From NCBI GenBank assembly GCA_027620655.1, contig JAQCDS010000001.1:62001-126000 (forward strand): a stretch of 64,000 bases of DNA, read 5' to 3'. The notes below the pieces were generated by a model. The model was not told the origin of the DNA. It was given only the letters and a program-made list of their open reading frames with translations, and made no database searches. This DNA is from Bacteroidota bacterium. GTDB lineage: Bacteria > Bacteroidota > Bacteroidia > Flavobacteriales > Flavobacteriaceae. The translations under genes were made by a program, and so were the position numbers. Positions 1 to 9,283 of the stretch are shown piece after piece (the first letter of the stretch is position 1; every line of letters begins with the position of its first letter).

Positions 1-885
1 AATATATAATCCAGAATTTAAATTTTGAATTTGAACAGACTCACCTCTTGAAATTGTTCCAGTTTGTACCATCATGCCCAACGCGTTTAAAATTCTACAG
101 GATGTTTGTTTTTTGAGATTCTGGATTTGAAAATCAGTTAGAACAGGATTTGGAGTGATGAATATTTCTGCATCAAATTCTACAGAATTTGTGTTTAAAG
201 TCCCCACACCTGAATTACTATCCTGATTTCGATTCCACTCACTTGCTGTAAAAATTTCATTTGGAGCATCTACATTACGCTGGTCATAGTAGTTGTGTTG
301 CAATGTACCTTCCCAAACATCAAACACGGTCCAAGTACCATTTAGATTATAGAGCAGTTCAATTTTTGTATTTTAAGAATTATTAAAATCAGCATGTAAA
401 TTAGCCCACCAACAACGTGCAAAGTGTTTGTTTGTTATTGAGCCACCAAGAATATCATGCATTATCGCATAGCCATAGCCGCCGGTACCGTTCATGATGT
501 CATAGCCTTCTGAACTAAATCCATCTACTGCATAAATTTGTGTTCCAGCATAAAGTAAATCAGAAGAGCTAGGTCTATTTGAATAATCAGGAGGTGTACT
601 CGATACATAATTCATTGGAACACTAGGACTAGTATTTTGACGAAAATAGCGTTCATGTGAGCTTCCATTTGCATCCGTATAACGAATTTTGTAATTATTT
701 CTATCAATGTCGTTTTTTACTTCTAAAGCCACAAAAGCAACATCGTAAGTATTATTGCCTGATGCATAATCTTGTATATTGAAGATCGTCTTGATGTATA
801 TATCGTCTTGTGGAGTAACATCAGGATTTTGTGAGAATACAAAAATGAAAAGATTGAAAAATAGAAGTGTTAGCTTTATTTTCAT
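1..885 (-). pseudogene. T9SS-secreted protein of unknown function, interrupted by in-frame TAA; 3' end outside window
   Basis: The first 170 codons (885 down to 376) start with a signal peptide (MKIKLTLLFFNLFIFVFSQ) and form a secreted domain I do not recognise. A TAA sits at 375-373, but the same frame stays open for all 124 remaining codons to the window edge. That stretch ends in a typical type IX secretion C-terminal sorting domain: an FITPNP strand, a central ILNALG motif and a final NLNSGLYI strand. A signal peptide at one end and a sorting domain at the other, in one frame, show that this was a single gene of roughly 300 codons. The N-terminal part alone would lack the sorting signal and could not be anchored or secreted by T9SS. 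A sequencing error at the TAA is the main alternative. Confidence 0.7.
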
Positions 886-1025
886 TTATGGATATTTTAA
901 ATTTTTATGAATGATTTGAGGTTAAAGAATGGTACAAAAATATGTAATATATTTCAATTTTAAAAGAAAATCAATGTTTAATTCAATTGATAATCAGTAT
1001 ATTAATGAATTTTATGTTTGATGGC

Positions 1026-1985
1026 TTAAATCATTTTAGCATCCTTTTCAAAAGAGAATCCATTAAGAAAAGATTTTACATCCATTTGTTTTTTACCAGG
1101 GAATTTAAAGTCAATGACATTAATATAACCGTCATTAATGCATACGTTAATTGAAGATTTTTCAACGATTAGGGTGCCTACAGGCTTTTTGTGGTTTGAT
1201 TTTTCAAATTGGACTTTATAGATTTTGACATTATAGGTTTTTGTTCCATTGTCTAATTCTGCCCATGCCCCTGGATATGGATTCAATCCACGAACAAGAT
1301 TTTGAATATCTTCACCACTTTTTTGCCAATCAATTTTGCAATTTTCTTTATTAAGTTTATGCGCTGTTTTTAATTCAATGGATTGAGGCTGTTGTATTGT
1401 TTTTATAGTATTGTTACAAATAGCATCAACAGTTTTCAGCGTTAATAATTTACCTTCATTTATAAGTTTATCATGAAGTACACCTGCAGTATCATTGTCT
1501 AAAATAGGAACACTTTTTTGGAAAATTATAGCGCCTGTATCAATTTTTTCATCAATAAAAAATGTACTAACACCTGTTTCTTTTTCGCCATTAATAATAG
1601 CCCAATTGATGGGTGCTGCGCCTCTGTATTGTGGCAACAAGGATGCATGAAGATTAAAAGTGCCAAATTTTGGCAATTGCCAAACCGCTTGTGGTAACAT
1701 CCTAAACGCTACAACTACTTGCAAATCAGGGTCTAAAGCTTCTAATGTTGCAATAAAATCGGGATGTTTTAAGTTATCTGGTTGAAGAACATTCAGTTGA
1801 TGATTTTGGGCATATACTTTTACTGCAGATTGTTTTACTTTTTGGCCACGTCCTGCAGGGCGATCTGGTGCTGTAATCACCCCAACCACATTGTAATTTT
1901 GTTGTACTAATCCATCAAGAATATGAACTGCAAACTCTGGAGTTCCCATAAAGATAATACGTAATTGTTCTTTTGCTATGGACAT
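1026..1985 (-). CDS. fmt: Methionyl-tRNA formyltransferase
   Basis: This enzyme transfers a formyl group from 10-formyl-THF to Met-tRNAfMet for translation initiation in the cytoplasm. The 319-residue protein has the family length. It carries the N-terminal formyltransferase fold (IIFMGTPEFA near residue 10), the folate-site motif HASLLPQYRGAAPINWAI around residues 113-130 and an FFIDEKIDTGAII stretch, followed by the C-terminal OB-like domain. The ATG at 1985 overlaps the recQ stop by 10 bp, so the two genes are very likely translationally coupled in one minus-strand operon. Nothing unusual is visible in the coding sequence. Confidence 0.95.
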   Translation of the reverse strand: MSIAKEQLRIIFMGTPEFAVHILDGLVQQNYNVVGVITAPDRPAGRGQKVKQSAVKVYAQNHQLNVLQPDNLKHPDFIATLEALDPDLQVVVAFRMLPQAVWQLPKFGTFNLHASLLPQYRGAAPINWAIINGEKETGVSTFFIDEKIDTGAIIFQKSVPILDNDTAGVLHDKLINEGKLLTLKTVDAICNNTIKTIQQPQSIELKTAHKLNKENCKIDWQKSGEDIQNLVRGLNPYPGAWAELDNGTKTYNVKIYKVQFEKSNHKKPVGTLIVEKSSINVCINDGYINVIDFKFPGKKQMDVKSFLNGFSFEKDAKMI

Positions 1986-3877
1986 TTAATTTGAAATTTA
2001 TTAGTTTGAGTTTGTTCAATTTTTTTGAGTTCAAGCAAGTGTTTTAAAATAGAAATAACTTCTTTATTTGATATTGATAAATTTGACTCTAACATTCTAG
2101 ATGTCATAGGTTTATCTTCTAATGATTTCATAATCAAATCTACATTTTCTTTTTCAAAAGGGACTATTGCGTTTCCTTTTTTTAAACAGACATTACAAAT
2201 GCCACAAGCTTTAGAATTTGGTTCATCAAAATAGGTTAATAACTGTTTGCTTTTGCAAACACTATTATTTTCAATATAATTGATAACGGCCGCTATTTTA
2301 TTGTATTTTACTTTATTATGAACTTTTACTTCTTTTGAAATTCGATTTATAGCTTTTTCATCCTCTCTAGGTTGAGAAAATGTAATTTGCGCATCGGTGT
2401 TTATATTTATAAATTTTACAATTTCTTTTGAGGCCAAAGTCTCTAGATTTTGAATAATTGTTGAGGCTTCTATATTTAGTATTTTAGCAATTTTTTCTAT
2501 ATCAATGGATGTGTCTTGATTATGAATTCCTTCGTAAGTTCTTAAAATTGTTGTAACCATCAATCGAAGTTGGTCATTGTGTTTTATATGGTCTATTAAA
2601 ACATTGTGTTTGACCAAAAACTGTAAACTTGTTTTCTTTTTAAAAAGCTCTTCAAACACAATTAATCCATGCCTATCCAAAACTTTTAATCCATTATATG
2701 TTTTTCGTTTGGAGAGTTCATATAAATTACAAAAAGCGTTAAAATTTAATCCATGTTTTTCTTCGTTCAATTCACCATATGCAATCTGAAAATAGGTGCA
2801 CAGTTTTTTATAAATCAACTTTAGAAAATCGACATCGGGAACATAATCTATGTACCACTTTTTTGCGATTTCAATGTCATTTGGCCCAACTAAAAGTATG
2901 GTTTTTGCTTCTTTTTGATTTCGACCAGCACGTCCAGCTTCTTGAAAATAATGTTCAAGACTTTCTGGAATATTAATATGAATAACCATTGAAACATCTG
3001 CTTTATCGATTCCCATACCAAAGGCATTTGTGGCTACAATCACTTTTGTTTCATCTGAAATCCATTGGTGATAGTGTTGCTTTTTTTCTATAGCATTTAA
3101 TCCACCGTGATAATACCCACTAGAAATACCATTAGTGTTAAGCATTTTGGCCAATTGTTGTGTTGCAGATCGGCTTCCAGTATAAACAATAGCACTTTCT
3201 TTATTTTGTTTTAGAAGTTCTATGATTTTAAAGTCTTTATCTTCAAAAAGCAATGATTGATAACTTAGATTTTCTCTATAAAATGAGTGTCTAAATATTT
3301 TAGGTTGTTCTAGGTTGAGTTGTACTTTAATATCCTCTACAACAGGTTTTGTTGCTGATGCAGTGAGCGCTATTGTTGTCACTTTTGGGTGTAACGTTTT
3401 TAGTATATTAATTAATCTATATGCAGGTCTAAAATCATGTCCCCATTGACTGATACAATGCGCTTCATCTACTGCAATTAAATTCACATTCATCAATTTA
3501 ATACGTTCTTGAACGAGTGGATTTTGAAGTCGTTCTGGGGATAAATAAAGAAATTTATAATTTCCATAAACACAGTTATCAAGTATGCGTTCCAAATCGC
3601 TAAGATGATTCAAATTTGTGAGTGCAGTAGCTTTTATATCTTTATTATTTAGGGCATTGACTTGGTCTTCCATTAAGGCAATTAATGGAGAAACAACAAT
3701 GCAAAGTCCATCATTTATTAGGGCAGGAATTTGAAAACAAAGAGACTTACCACCACCTGTTGGAAGTAGTGCTATACAATCTTGTTGATTCAAAACAGAT
3801 TGAATAATTTCCTGTTGCTGGGGTCTAAATTTGGAAAACTTCCAATAACGTTCTAATATTTGAAGCGGAAGATTCAT
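1976..3877 (-). CDS. recQ: RecQ-family ATP-dependent DNA helicase
   Basis: A superfamily 2 3'-5' DNA helicase for recombination and fork repair. The 633 residues show motif I (PTGGGKS, about residues 39-45), DEAH box (137-140) followed by CISQWGHDFRP, and the motif V-VI region (GMGIDKADV, QEAGRAGR). The Cys4 zinc cluster (C.. then CGICNVC) lies unusually far towards the C-terminus, near residue 565, after winged-helix-like sequence. The end is a short helical tail, and no clear HRDC domain is seen. This resembles the RecQ variant I associate with Bacteroidetes rather than the E. coli layout. The gene is 6 bp downstream of the NTPase gene and overlaps fmt. Confidence 0.93.
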   Translation of the reverse strand: MNLPLQILERYWKFSKFRPQQQEIIQSVLNQQDCIALLPTGGGKSLCFQIPALINDGLCIVVSPLIALMEDQVNALNNKDIKATALTNLNHLSDLERILDNCVYGNYKFLYLSPERLQNPLVQERIKLMNVNLIAVDEAHCISQWGHDFRPAYRLINILKTLHPKVTTIALTASATKPVVEDIKVQLNLEQPKIFRHSFYRENLSYQSLLFEDKDFKIIELLKQNKESAIVYTGSRSATQQLAKMLNTNGISSGYYHGGLNAIEKKQHYHQWISDETKVIVATNAFGMGIDKADVSMVIHINIPESLEHYFQEAGRAGRNQKEAKTILLVGPNDIEIAKKWYIDYVPDVDFLKLIYKKLCTYFQIAYGELNEEKHGLNFNAFCNLYELSKRKTYNGLKVLDRHGLIVFEELFKKKTSLQFLVKHNVLIDHIKHNDQLRLMVTTILRTYEGIHNQDTSIDIEKIAKILNIEASTIIQNLETLASKEIVKFININTDAQITFSQPREDEKAINRISKEVKVHNKVKYNKIAAVINYIENNSVCKSKQLLTYFDEPNSKACGICNVCLKKGNAIVPFEKENVDLIMKSLEDKPMTSRMLESNLSISNKEVISILKHLLELKKIEQTQTNKFQIKCP

Positions 3878-3883
3878 TTATTG

Positions 3884-4414
3884 TTAAATTCTATTGAGAA
3901 TAAATTTTAAACGCTCTTCGGTTGATCCAATATGGACTTCAATAATTTCATAACCGAATTTCGAGTACCATTTTTTGAGAAATCCATGAATTTCTAACAA
4001 TTGATCAAAAGATTCATACCGTTCATTATCAGTCCTATAAATAGCTTTCCAAGGGGGTAAAATGAAAATTTTGTCGTATTTATAAACTTCACAAAAGGTT
4101 ATAAATTCTTGTCCATAATCGGATTTTATATAGTCCAAATACGCCACTATATCTGGAAGTCCACGATCGAAGAAGACCACTGGCTCATTTGAGTTTTGGG
4201 CTTCAATAAATTGTTTTTTACGACTTTCCAACAGTTGTTTACTAAACCATATGGGGTCTTTTAAAAATAGTTGTTCTATGCCATTTTTTTGTGCATCTAG
4301 AGTAACTTGCCTTGAAATTTCATCCATGCAATAATAACCTTGCGTTTTTAATGCGTTAATCAAAGTTGTTTTTCCTGTTGCGGGCCCACCAATAAGTGCT
4401 ATTTTTTTTGGCAT
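3884..4414 (-). CDS. AAA-type NTPase/kinase (NadR/AAA_28-like)
   Basis: A 176-residue P-loop protein. It has a clear Walker A (GGPATGKTT, residues 9-17), a conserved FDRGLPD motif near residue 100 of the AAA_28/NadR-kinase type, and an FILPPW strand followed by RTDNERYES, typical of the lid region. The family includes small-molecule kinases and uncharacterised NTPases, and the substrate cannot be told from sequence. It is the first gene of the minus-strand run NTPase-recQ-fmt and is divergent from the DUF493 gene. No frameshift or truncation is seen. Confidence 0.8.
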   Translation of the reverse strand: MPKKIALIGGPATGKTTLINALKTQGYYCMDEISRQVTLDAQKNGIEQLFLKDPIWFSKQLLESRKKQFIEAQNSNEPVVFFDRGLPDIVAYLDYIKSDYGQEFITFCEVYKYDKIFILPPWKAIYRTDNERYESFDQLLEIHGFLKKWYSKFGYEIIEVHIGSTEERLKFILNRI

Positions 4415-4481
4415 CTAACGTATATGTCTTAATTCTGTAAAATTCGTGATTTAAAAGTTAAATAAAAAATATGAGTTGATG

Positions 4482-4489
4482 TATATTTG
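4482..4489 (+). promoter_or_regulatory. Bacteroidetes -7 box (TATATTTG) for the DUF493 gene
   Basis: A perfect TAnnTTTG match 18 nt before the ATG at 4508. A possible TTG start at 4487 lies inside the box and is therefore unlikely. No clear TTG -33 element is seen at the usual spacing. Confidence 0.55.
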
Positions 4490-4507
4490 CAGCATAACTT
4501 AGTGATC

Positions 4508-4801
4508 ATGCAAAGTTCAAACAATTCGAAAGAATTTTATACAAAATTAAAATCACAGCTTTACGAAACATCTTCGTGGCCAACAGCTTATCTTTTTAAA
4601 TTTATTATCACTTCAGAACAACATAAAATTGATGCAATAGAATCTGTTTTTGATAATATGGGAGCTGTGATCAATAGTAATGCCTCAAAAAAAGGAAACT
4701 ATGTAAGTATTTCAATTCATGTTGTGATGAAAGATCCAGAGGCAGTTGTTGAAAAATACAAGCAAATTAGCCGTGACGTTGAAGGTGTTATTTCTTTGTA
4801 A
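4508..4801 (+). CDS. DUF493 (YbeD-like) protein
   Basis: A small cytoplasmic protein of 97 residues belonging to the DUF493/YbeD fold, a ferredoxin-like alpha/beta domain resembling ACT or regulatory domains. The sequence has the family pattern: WPTAYLFKFI near the start, VSISIHVVMKDPEAVVEKYKQI near the end, and a final VEGVISL strand. The ATG at 4508 was chosen because the upstream TTG at 4487 falls inside a TATATTTG promoter box. It heads a plus-strand group with DUF4290 and murA. The biological role of the family is not established in Bacteroidetes. Confidence 0.85.
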   Translation: MQSSNNSKEFYTKLKSQLYETSSWPTAYLFKFIITSEQHKIDAIESVFDNMGAVINSNASKKGNYVSISIHVVMKDPEAVVEKYKQISRDVEGVISL

Positions 4802-4870
4802 TCCTTTAGTATATATTCACTTTTTTGTTTAATTTTTGTACTTTGCAACACAATAACATAAATTTATTTA

Positions 4871-5521
4871 ATGACACCCTTAACAGACCAACTCGAATAC
4901 AATACAGAACGCGAACACCTTATCATTCCAGAATATGGAAGACATATTCAAAAAATGATAAATTATGCTGTTGCACAAGACTCCAAAGATGAAAGAAATA
5001 GATTAGCCAAAGCCATTATTTCTGTTATGGGTAATATGCAACCACACTTGCGTGATGTCCCTGATTTTCAACACAAACTGTGGGATCAGCTTTTTATCAT
5101 GTCTGGTTTTAAACTCGATGTGGATTCTCCCTTTGAAAAACCATCGGAGGAAATTTTAAACACAAAACCTGATCCATTACACTATCCACAAAATTATCCT
5201 AAGTACCGTTTTTATGGGAACAACATCAAAACAATGATTGATGTTGCATCGTCTTGGGAAGAAGGTGATATGAAAAATGCTTTGATTATTACCATTGCCA
5301 ACCATATGAAAAAATCTTTCCTAAACTGGAATAAAGACACGGTTGAAGATGGTGTCATTTTAAATCACCTTTTTGAACTCTCAAAAGGAACTATCGATGT
5401 TAGAAATACAGAAGAACAATTGGCTGATTCTGCAGCATTGATTAAAATGCAAAACAAGAAGAACATTTACAAGAAATCTAATAAATCGAAAAAAAATAAT
5501 CGAAACCGTAAGCGTTTCTAA
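4871..5521 (+). CDS. DUF4290 family protein
   Basis: A 216-residue soluble protein of the Bacteroidetes-restricted DUF4290 family. It begins LEYNTEREHLIIPEYGRHIQKM, has a conserved middle section (KYRFYGNNIKTMID), and ends in a lysine- and asparagine-rich tail (KKSNKSKKNNRNRKRF) that may bind nucleic acid or be disordered. It lies directly upstream of murA, an order I recognise as recurrent in this phylum, which hints at a link to envelope growth. No function is known. The sequence GTACTTTGC shortly upstream is a near-match to a -7 box. Confidence 0.85.
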   Translation: MTPLTDQLEYNTEREHLIIPEYGRHIQKMINYAVAQDSKDERNRLAKAIISVMGNMQPHLRDVPDFQHKLWDQLFIMSGFKLDVDSPFEKPSEEILNTKPDPLHYPQNYPKYRFYGNNIKTMIDVASSWEEGDMKNALIITIANHMKKSFLNWNKDTVEDGVILNHLFELSKGTIDVRNTEEQLADSAALIKMQNKKNIYKKSNKSKKNNRNRKRF

Positions 5522-5565
5522 AAATGTAAATAAATTTAATCACTAACCCACCAAAAACACACTCA

Positions 5566-6879
5566 TTGAAGTCATTCAAAATTCAAGGCGGTCATCAACT
5601 CAAGGGCTCCATCCAACCACAAGGCGCAAAAAACGAAGCACTACAGATTTTGTGTGCCGTGTTGCTTACATCAGAAAAAGTTACCATTCATAATATTCCA
5701 AACATTATTGATGTTAACAAACTGATACTTTTATTAGGAAAATTAGGTGTATCTATAGAACAATTATCGGAAAATGCATATACTTTTCAAGCCAATGACA
5801 TCGATTTAAATTATCTTGAATCTTCAGAATTTAAAGTTGATGGAGCAGGTCTAAGAGGCTCTATTATGATTGTAGGCCCCATGCTTAGCCGTTTTGGAAA
5901 AGGTTATATCCCAAAACCTGGAGGCGATAAAATTGGACGTAGACGTTTAGATACACATTTTGAAGGTTTTATAAAGCTAGGTGCAACATTTCGATACAAC
6001 AAAGAAGACCATTTTTATGGCGTAGAATCCAATCAACTTCAAGGAACATACATGCTTTTGGATGAAGCTTCTGTAACAGGAACAGCGAATATTGTAATGG
6101 CAGCTGTATTAGCTAAAGGAACTACTACAATTTACAATGCAGCTTGTGAGCCTTATTTGCAACAGCTTTGCAAAATGTTAAATAGAATGGGTGCAAAAAT
6201 TAGTGGTATTGGTTCTAATCTTCTTACCATTGAAGGGGTAGATTCACTCGGTGGTACCGAACACACTATGCTTCCAGATATGATTGAAATTGGAAGTTGG
6301 ATTGGACTTGCTGCAATGACAAAAAGTGAGCTTACCATAAAAAATGTAAGTTGGGACGACTTGGGGGTTATTCCAAACGTTTTTAGGAAATTAGGAATAA
6401 CAATCGAACGCAAAGATGACGATATTTTTATTCCAGCCCATAAAGACGGATATGAAGTTCAAAACTACATTGACGGATCTATTTTAACTATTTCTGATGC
6501 GCCATGGCCAGGATTTACTCCCGATCTTTTGAGTATTATTTTAGTCGTAGCTACACAAGCAAGGGGTAGTGTACTCATTCATCAAAAAATGTTTGAAAGC
6601 CGTTTATTTTTTGTAGACAAACTAATTGATATGGGAGCAAAAGTAATTCTTTGTGATCCTCATAGAGCCTCTGTCATTGGACATGATTTTAAATCTCAAT
6701 TAAAAGCGACAACAATGACCTCTCCTGATATTAGAGCAGGTGTTTCATTGCTTATTGCTGCCCTTTCGGCAAAAGGAACTTCAACAATTCATAATATTGA
6801 ACAAATAGACAGAGGTTATCAAAACATTGATGAACGTCTAAAGGCTATTGGTGCAAAAATTGAGCGCATAGAAACATAG
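5566..6879 (+). CDS. murA: UDP-N-acetylglucosamine 1-carboxyvinyltransferase with Asp at the catalytic Cys position
   Basis: The first committed enzyme of peptidoglycan synthesis: it joins enolpyruvate from PEP to UDP-GlcNAc in the cytoplasm. The 437-residue protein has the K22-N23 pair (AKNEALQI) and the loop KPGGDKIGRRRLD. In E. coli MurA the matching loop carries Cys115, the fosfomycin target. Here the position is Asp121. Asp at this position is known in other bacteria to preserve activity and give fosfomycin insensitivity. Translation most likely starts at TTG 5566 (MKSFKIQGGHQLKG fits the family start), because the nearest upstream ATG is followed immediately by a stop. The gene lies 44 bp after DUF4290. 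Confidence 0.95.
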   Translation: MKSFKIQGGHQLKGSIQPQGAKNEALQILCAVLLTSEKVTIHNIPNIIDVNKLILLLGKLGVSIEQLSENAYTFQANDIDLNYLESSEFKVDGAGLRGSIMIVGPMLSRFGKGYIPKPGGDKIGRRRLDTHFEGFIKLGATFRYNKEDHFYGVESNQLQGTYMLLDEASVTGTANIVMAAVLAKGTTTIYNAACEPYLQQLCKMLNRMGAKISGIGSNLLTIEGVDSLGGTEHTMLPDMIEIGSWIGLAAMTKSELTIKNVSWDDLGVIPNVFRKLGITIERKDDDIFIPAHKDGYEVQNYIDGSILTISDAPWPGFTPDLLSIILVVATQARGSVLIHQKMFESRLFFVDKLIDMGAKVILCDPHRASVIGHDFKSQLKATTMTSPDIRAGVSLLIAALSAKGTSTIHNIEQIDRGYQNIDERLKAIGAKIERIET

Positions 6880-6886
6880 TTTATTT

Positions 6887-8188
6887 CTATTTATTTAAAG
6901 CGTTTTTATAGGTTTCCAAGCACCGTTCTCTAGCAAATTTATGGTCTACAATAGGTAAGGGGTATTCAAATTCCTGATATTCAGGTACCCACTTTTTGAT
7001 GTATTTATGATCCTTATCAAATTTTGTAATCTGTGTGGTGGGATTAAATATTCTAAAATAAGGAGCAGCATCTACACCACAACCAGCCACCCATTGCCAA
7101 TTACTTACATTGCTAGACAATTCAAAATCATGAAGTTTTTGGGCAAAGTAGGCCTCTCCCCAACGCCAATCAATTAGTAAATGCTTACATAAAAAAATTC
7201 CGACAAGCATACGCACTCTGTTGTGCATAAATCCTGTTTCATTCAACTCTCGCATCCCAGCATCAACAAGAGGATAACCTGTTTTACCTGCACACCATTT
7301 TTCAAATTCTTCTTGGTTATTTCTCCATTGTATCGCATCATATTGGGGCTTAAAACTTTTGGAAACTGTATAAGGAAAATGCCATAGTATTTGCATAAAA
7401 AATTCGCGCCAAATGAGTTCTTTTAGGAAAGTGATATTTTCTCTTTTTCTAGCTTTTGTAACAATTTCACGTACACTTACTGTTCCAAATCGTAGATGTG
7501 GCCCAAGTCTTGAAGTTCCTTCAACAGAGGGTGTATTTCGTTGTTCTTCATACAAATCAATCAACTTATTATCTAATGTGTATGGTGTAATTTTAACTTT
7601 TGATGGTACAAATCCCATTGCATTCAATTCTACCCAGATTGTAGTTTTAACTTTTGTACAATGCTCTATAAGTGTTTCACTAGAGTAGGGCGCTATGTAA
7701 TCTTCTTTAAATAAACTCAACCATTTTTTTGAATAAGGGGTATATACTTTATAGGGCAAACCATCCTCTTTTGAAACCTCATTTTTTTCAAAAATCACTT
7801 GGTCTTTGTAGGTGTTGAATTCGATTTTATGACCTTTCAGAAATGCAGCAATACTTTGGTCTCTTTGGAGTGCATAGGGCTCATAATCATGATTTGTATA
7901 TACGGCTTGAATAGTATTTTCTTTGATTAATTTTTGAAAAATATCCAAAGGTTTTCCATAATAAGTTTGAATAGCTGTATTGTACTTTTCAAGAGTTTTA
8001 TTGAGTGTTTTTAATTGATTATAAATAAAATCAACTCTAGCATCATCTTTAGGTAAATGATCCAGAATTTCTGGATCAAAAATAAAAACAAGAAGTACGC
8101 TTTTATGATGTTTTAGGGCTTTATATAACCCATGTTGATCATGCAAGCGTAGATCTCTTCTAAACCAAAATAGCGCCGTTGGATTCAT
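6887..8188 (-). CDS. phrB: Class I deoxyribodipyrimidine (CPD) photolyase
   Basis: A light-driven FAD enzyme that splits cyclobutane pyrimidine dimers. The 433 residues begin with the antenna-binding alpha/beta domain (ALFWFRRDLRLHD). They end with the FAD domain motifs WREFFMQILW, GYPLVDAGMREL, MHNRVRM and SNWQWVAGCGVDAAPYFRIFNPTTQ, the last matching class I CPD photolyases. The Trp residues expected for electron transfer are in conserved surroundings. It is the last gene of the minus-strand light/repair block, and its start overlaps the SRPBCC gene by 4 bp. It converges with murA. Confidence 0.93.
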   Translation of the reverse strand: MNPTALFWFRRDLRLHDQHGLYKALKHHKSVLLVFIFDPEILDHLPKDDARVDFIYNQLKTLNKTLEKYNTAIQTYYGKPLDIFQKLIKENTIQAVYTNHDYEPYALQRDQSIAAFLKGHKIEFNTYKDQVIFEKNEVSKEDGLPYKVYTPYSKKWLSLFKEDYIAPYSSETLIEHCTKVKTTIWVELNAMGFVPSKVKITPYTLDNKLIDLYEEQRNTPSVEGTSRLGPHLRFGTVSVREIVTKARKRENITFLKELIWREFFMQILWHFPYTVSKSFKPQYDAIQWRNNQEEFEKWCAGKTGYPLVDAGMRELNETGFMHNRVRMLVGIFLCKHLLIDWRWGEAYFAQKLHDFELSSNVSNWQWVAGCGVDAAPYFRIFNPTTQITKFDKDHKYIKKWVPEYQEFEYPLPIVDHKFARERCLETYKNALNK

Positions 8189-8652
8189 GATTTAAAGGGA
8201 CCAAAAAGTTCAATAAGTTTCTTGTGACGGTAATCGAAAATCTCTTTTAATTTTGGTTTTACCAAAATAGTATGGGCTAATCTACCCAAGAATCCAAAAG
8301 GGAGTTTGTAATCTACAATATCTTCCATTTCAACACCACCTTCAATTGGGCGAATAAAATGTTTATGATGCCATAAGGCGTATGGGCCAAAACGTTGTTC
8401 GTCTACAAAATAGGCTTTGTCTTTGACATGTGTAATTTCAGTTACCCATTTGGTTTTTATTCCTAAAACTGGTGTGACAATGTATTGAATAATTTGCCCA
8501 GGAAACATCTCACGATCTGCTCCAGATAGAATATGAAACCCCATGTAATCTGGTGTAATAGTTTTTAAATTTTCTGGGCTTGACAAAAACTGCCAAGCTT
8601 CATCAACAGAAATCGGAAGATTCTGCTTTGTGTGTAAAGTATATATTTTCAT
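8185..8652 (-). CDS. SRPBCC-family (START-like) protein
   Basis: A 155-residue protein of the SRPBCC/polyketide-cyclase-like fold that forms a deep hydrophobic cavity. Recognisable features are an N-terminal strand with ISVDEAWQFLSSPENLKTITP, a central TKWVTEI strand, and a C-terminal helix FDYRHKKLIELFG. It overlaps phrB by 4 bp and follows tspO by less than a codon, so it belongs to the same operon. Proteins of this type often sit beside photolyases in marine bacteria. The ligand is unknown, and a flavin, tetrapyrrole or lipid would all be guesses. Confidence 0.8.
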   Translation of the reverse strand: MKIYTLHTKQNLPISVDEAWQFLSSPENLKTITPDYMGFHILSGADREMFPGQIIQYIVTPVLGIKTKWVTEITHVKDKAYFVDEQRFGPYALWHHKHFIRPIEGGVEMEDIVDYKLPFGFLGRLAHTILVKPKLKEIFDYRHKKLIELFGPFKS

Positions 8653-9114
8653 CTAATTATAAAGTACGATATATGCATTGAGTGATGTAGCTATCAACAG
8701 CCACAAACAATAGGGTAAAACAAAGTATCGATTATTGTTTAATGTAGATTTGAATGCAATTAAAAAATAAAATGTAAGTAGGGTCAAAAGAATGATGATA
8801 AGAAGCCCAAGACCTGTAAGACGTTGATTAAAAAAAACGTAATTCCATGAAACATTCAATACAAATTGTATAGCAAACAATAGGGATACTTTTTTTAGGT
8901 TTTCATTTTGAACAAGAAAGGTCATAAATACAGAAAAGAAAATCATAACACATGTCCAAGCTGCTCCAAACACCCATCCCATTGGAGTCCACGGTGCTTG
9001 ATTTAAAGATGTGTACCACAAGGATTGAGGCCCATTATCCATAAACATTGTACCAATCCCTAGAGCCCCAAAGTTTAGAGCTAAAAACAGTATTAATGTT
9101 GTAGCAAATTTCAT
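8653..9114 (-). CDS. tspO: TspO/MBR family tryptophan-rich sensory protein
   Basis: An inner-membrane protein of 153 residues with five predicted transmembrane helices. It has the family signatures APWTPMGWVFGAAWT in the first loop/TM2, LNVSWNYVFF in TM3-4 and LPYCLWLLIATSLNAYI in TM5. TspO proteins bind porphyrins and influence tetrapyrrole and photo-oxidative stress responses, which suits its place in a photolyase operon. It shares a base with the stop of the upstream Lacal_2735 gene and runs directly into the SRPBCC gene. Confidence 0.92.
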   Translation of the reverse strand: MKFATTLILFLALNFGALGIGTMFMDNGPQSLWYTSLNQAPWTPMGWVFGAAWTCVMIFFSVFMTFLVQNENLKKVSLLFAIQFVLNVSWNYVFFNQRLTGLGLLIIILLTLLTFYFLIAFKSTLNNNRYFVLPYCLWLLIATSLNAYIVLYN

Positions 9115-9281
9115 TATTGGTCTAATTTTTCAATTTGAATTAAAACCTCTTGTGCTTCGGCATATTTTGCATCACTAGCCGCACGGTTTACTGATGAGAG
9201 GTTATGCCATTCTGCCATTAGCTTTTTGTAGCGATTTTGCAGTTTTTCAGTTTCAGTTTTTCTTCTAAATAATCCAAACAT
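9114..9281 (-). CDS. Lacal_2735 family small protein
   Basis: A 55-residue ORF found by reading the gap between tspO and the glutathione peroxidase gene. It starts ATG at 9281 (MFGLFRRKTETEKLQ) and stops at 9114-9116, sharing a base with the tspO start codon. The pattern of a short hydrophobic start, charged coiled-coil-like middle and NRAASDAKYAEAQEVL near the end matches the Lacal_2735 family of flavobacterial small proteins. Function is unknown. Tight packing with both neighbours supports it as a real gene in the operon. Confidence 0.8.
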   Translation of the reverse strand: MFGLFRRKTETEKLQNRYKKLMAEWHNLSSVNRAASDAKYAEAQEVLIQIEKLDQ

Positions 9282-9283
9282 TG

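Noticed and set aside
4487-4507. TTG start giving seven extra N-terminal residues to the DUF493 protein
   Set aside because: The TTG is part of the TATATTTG promoter box, and ATG 4508 fits the family start.
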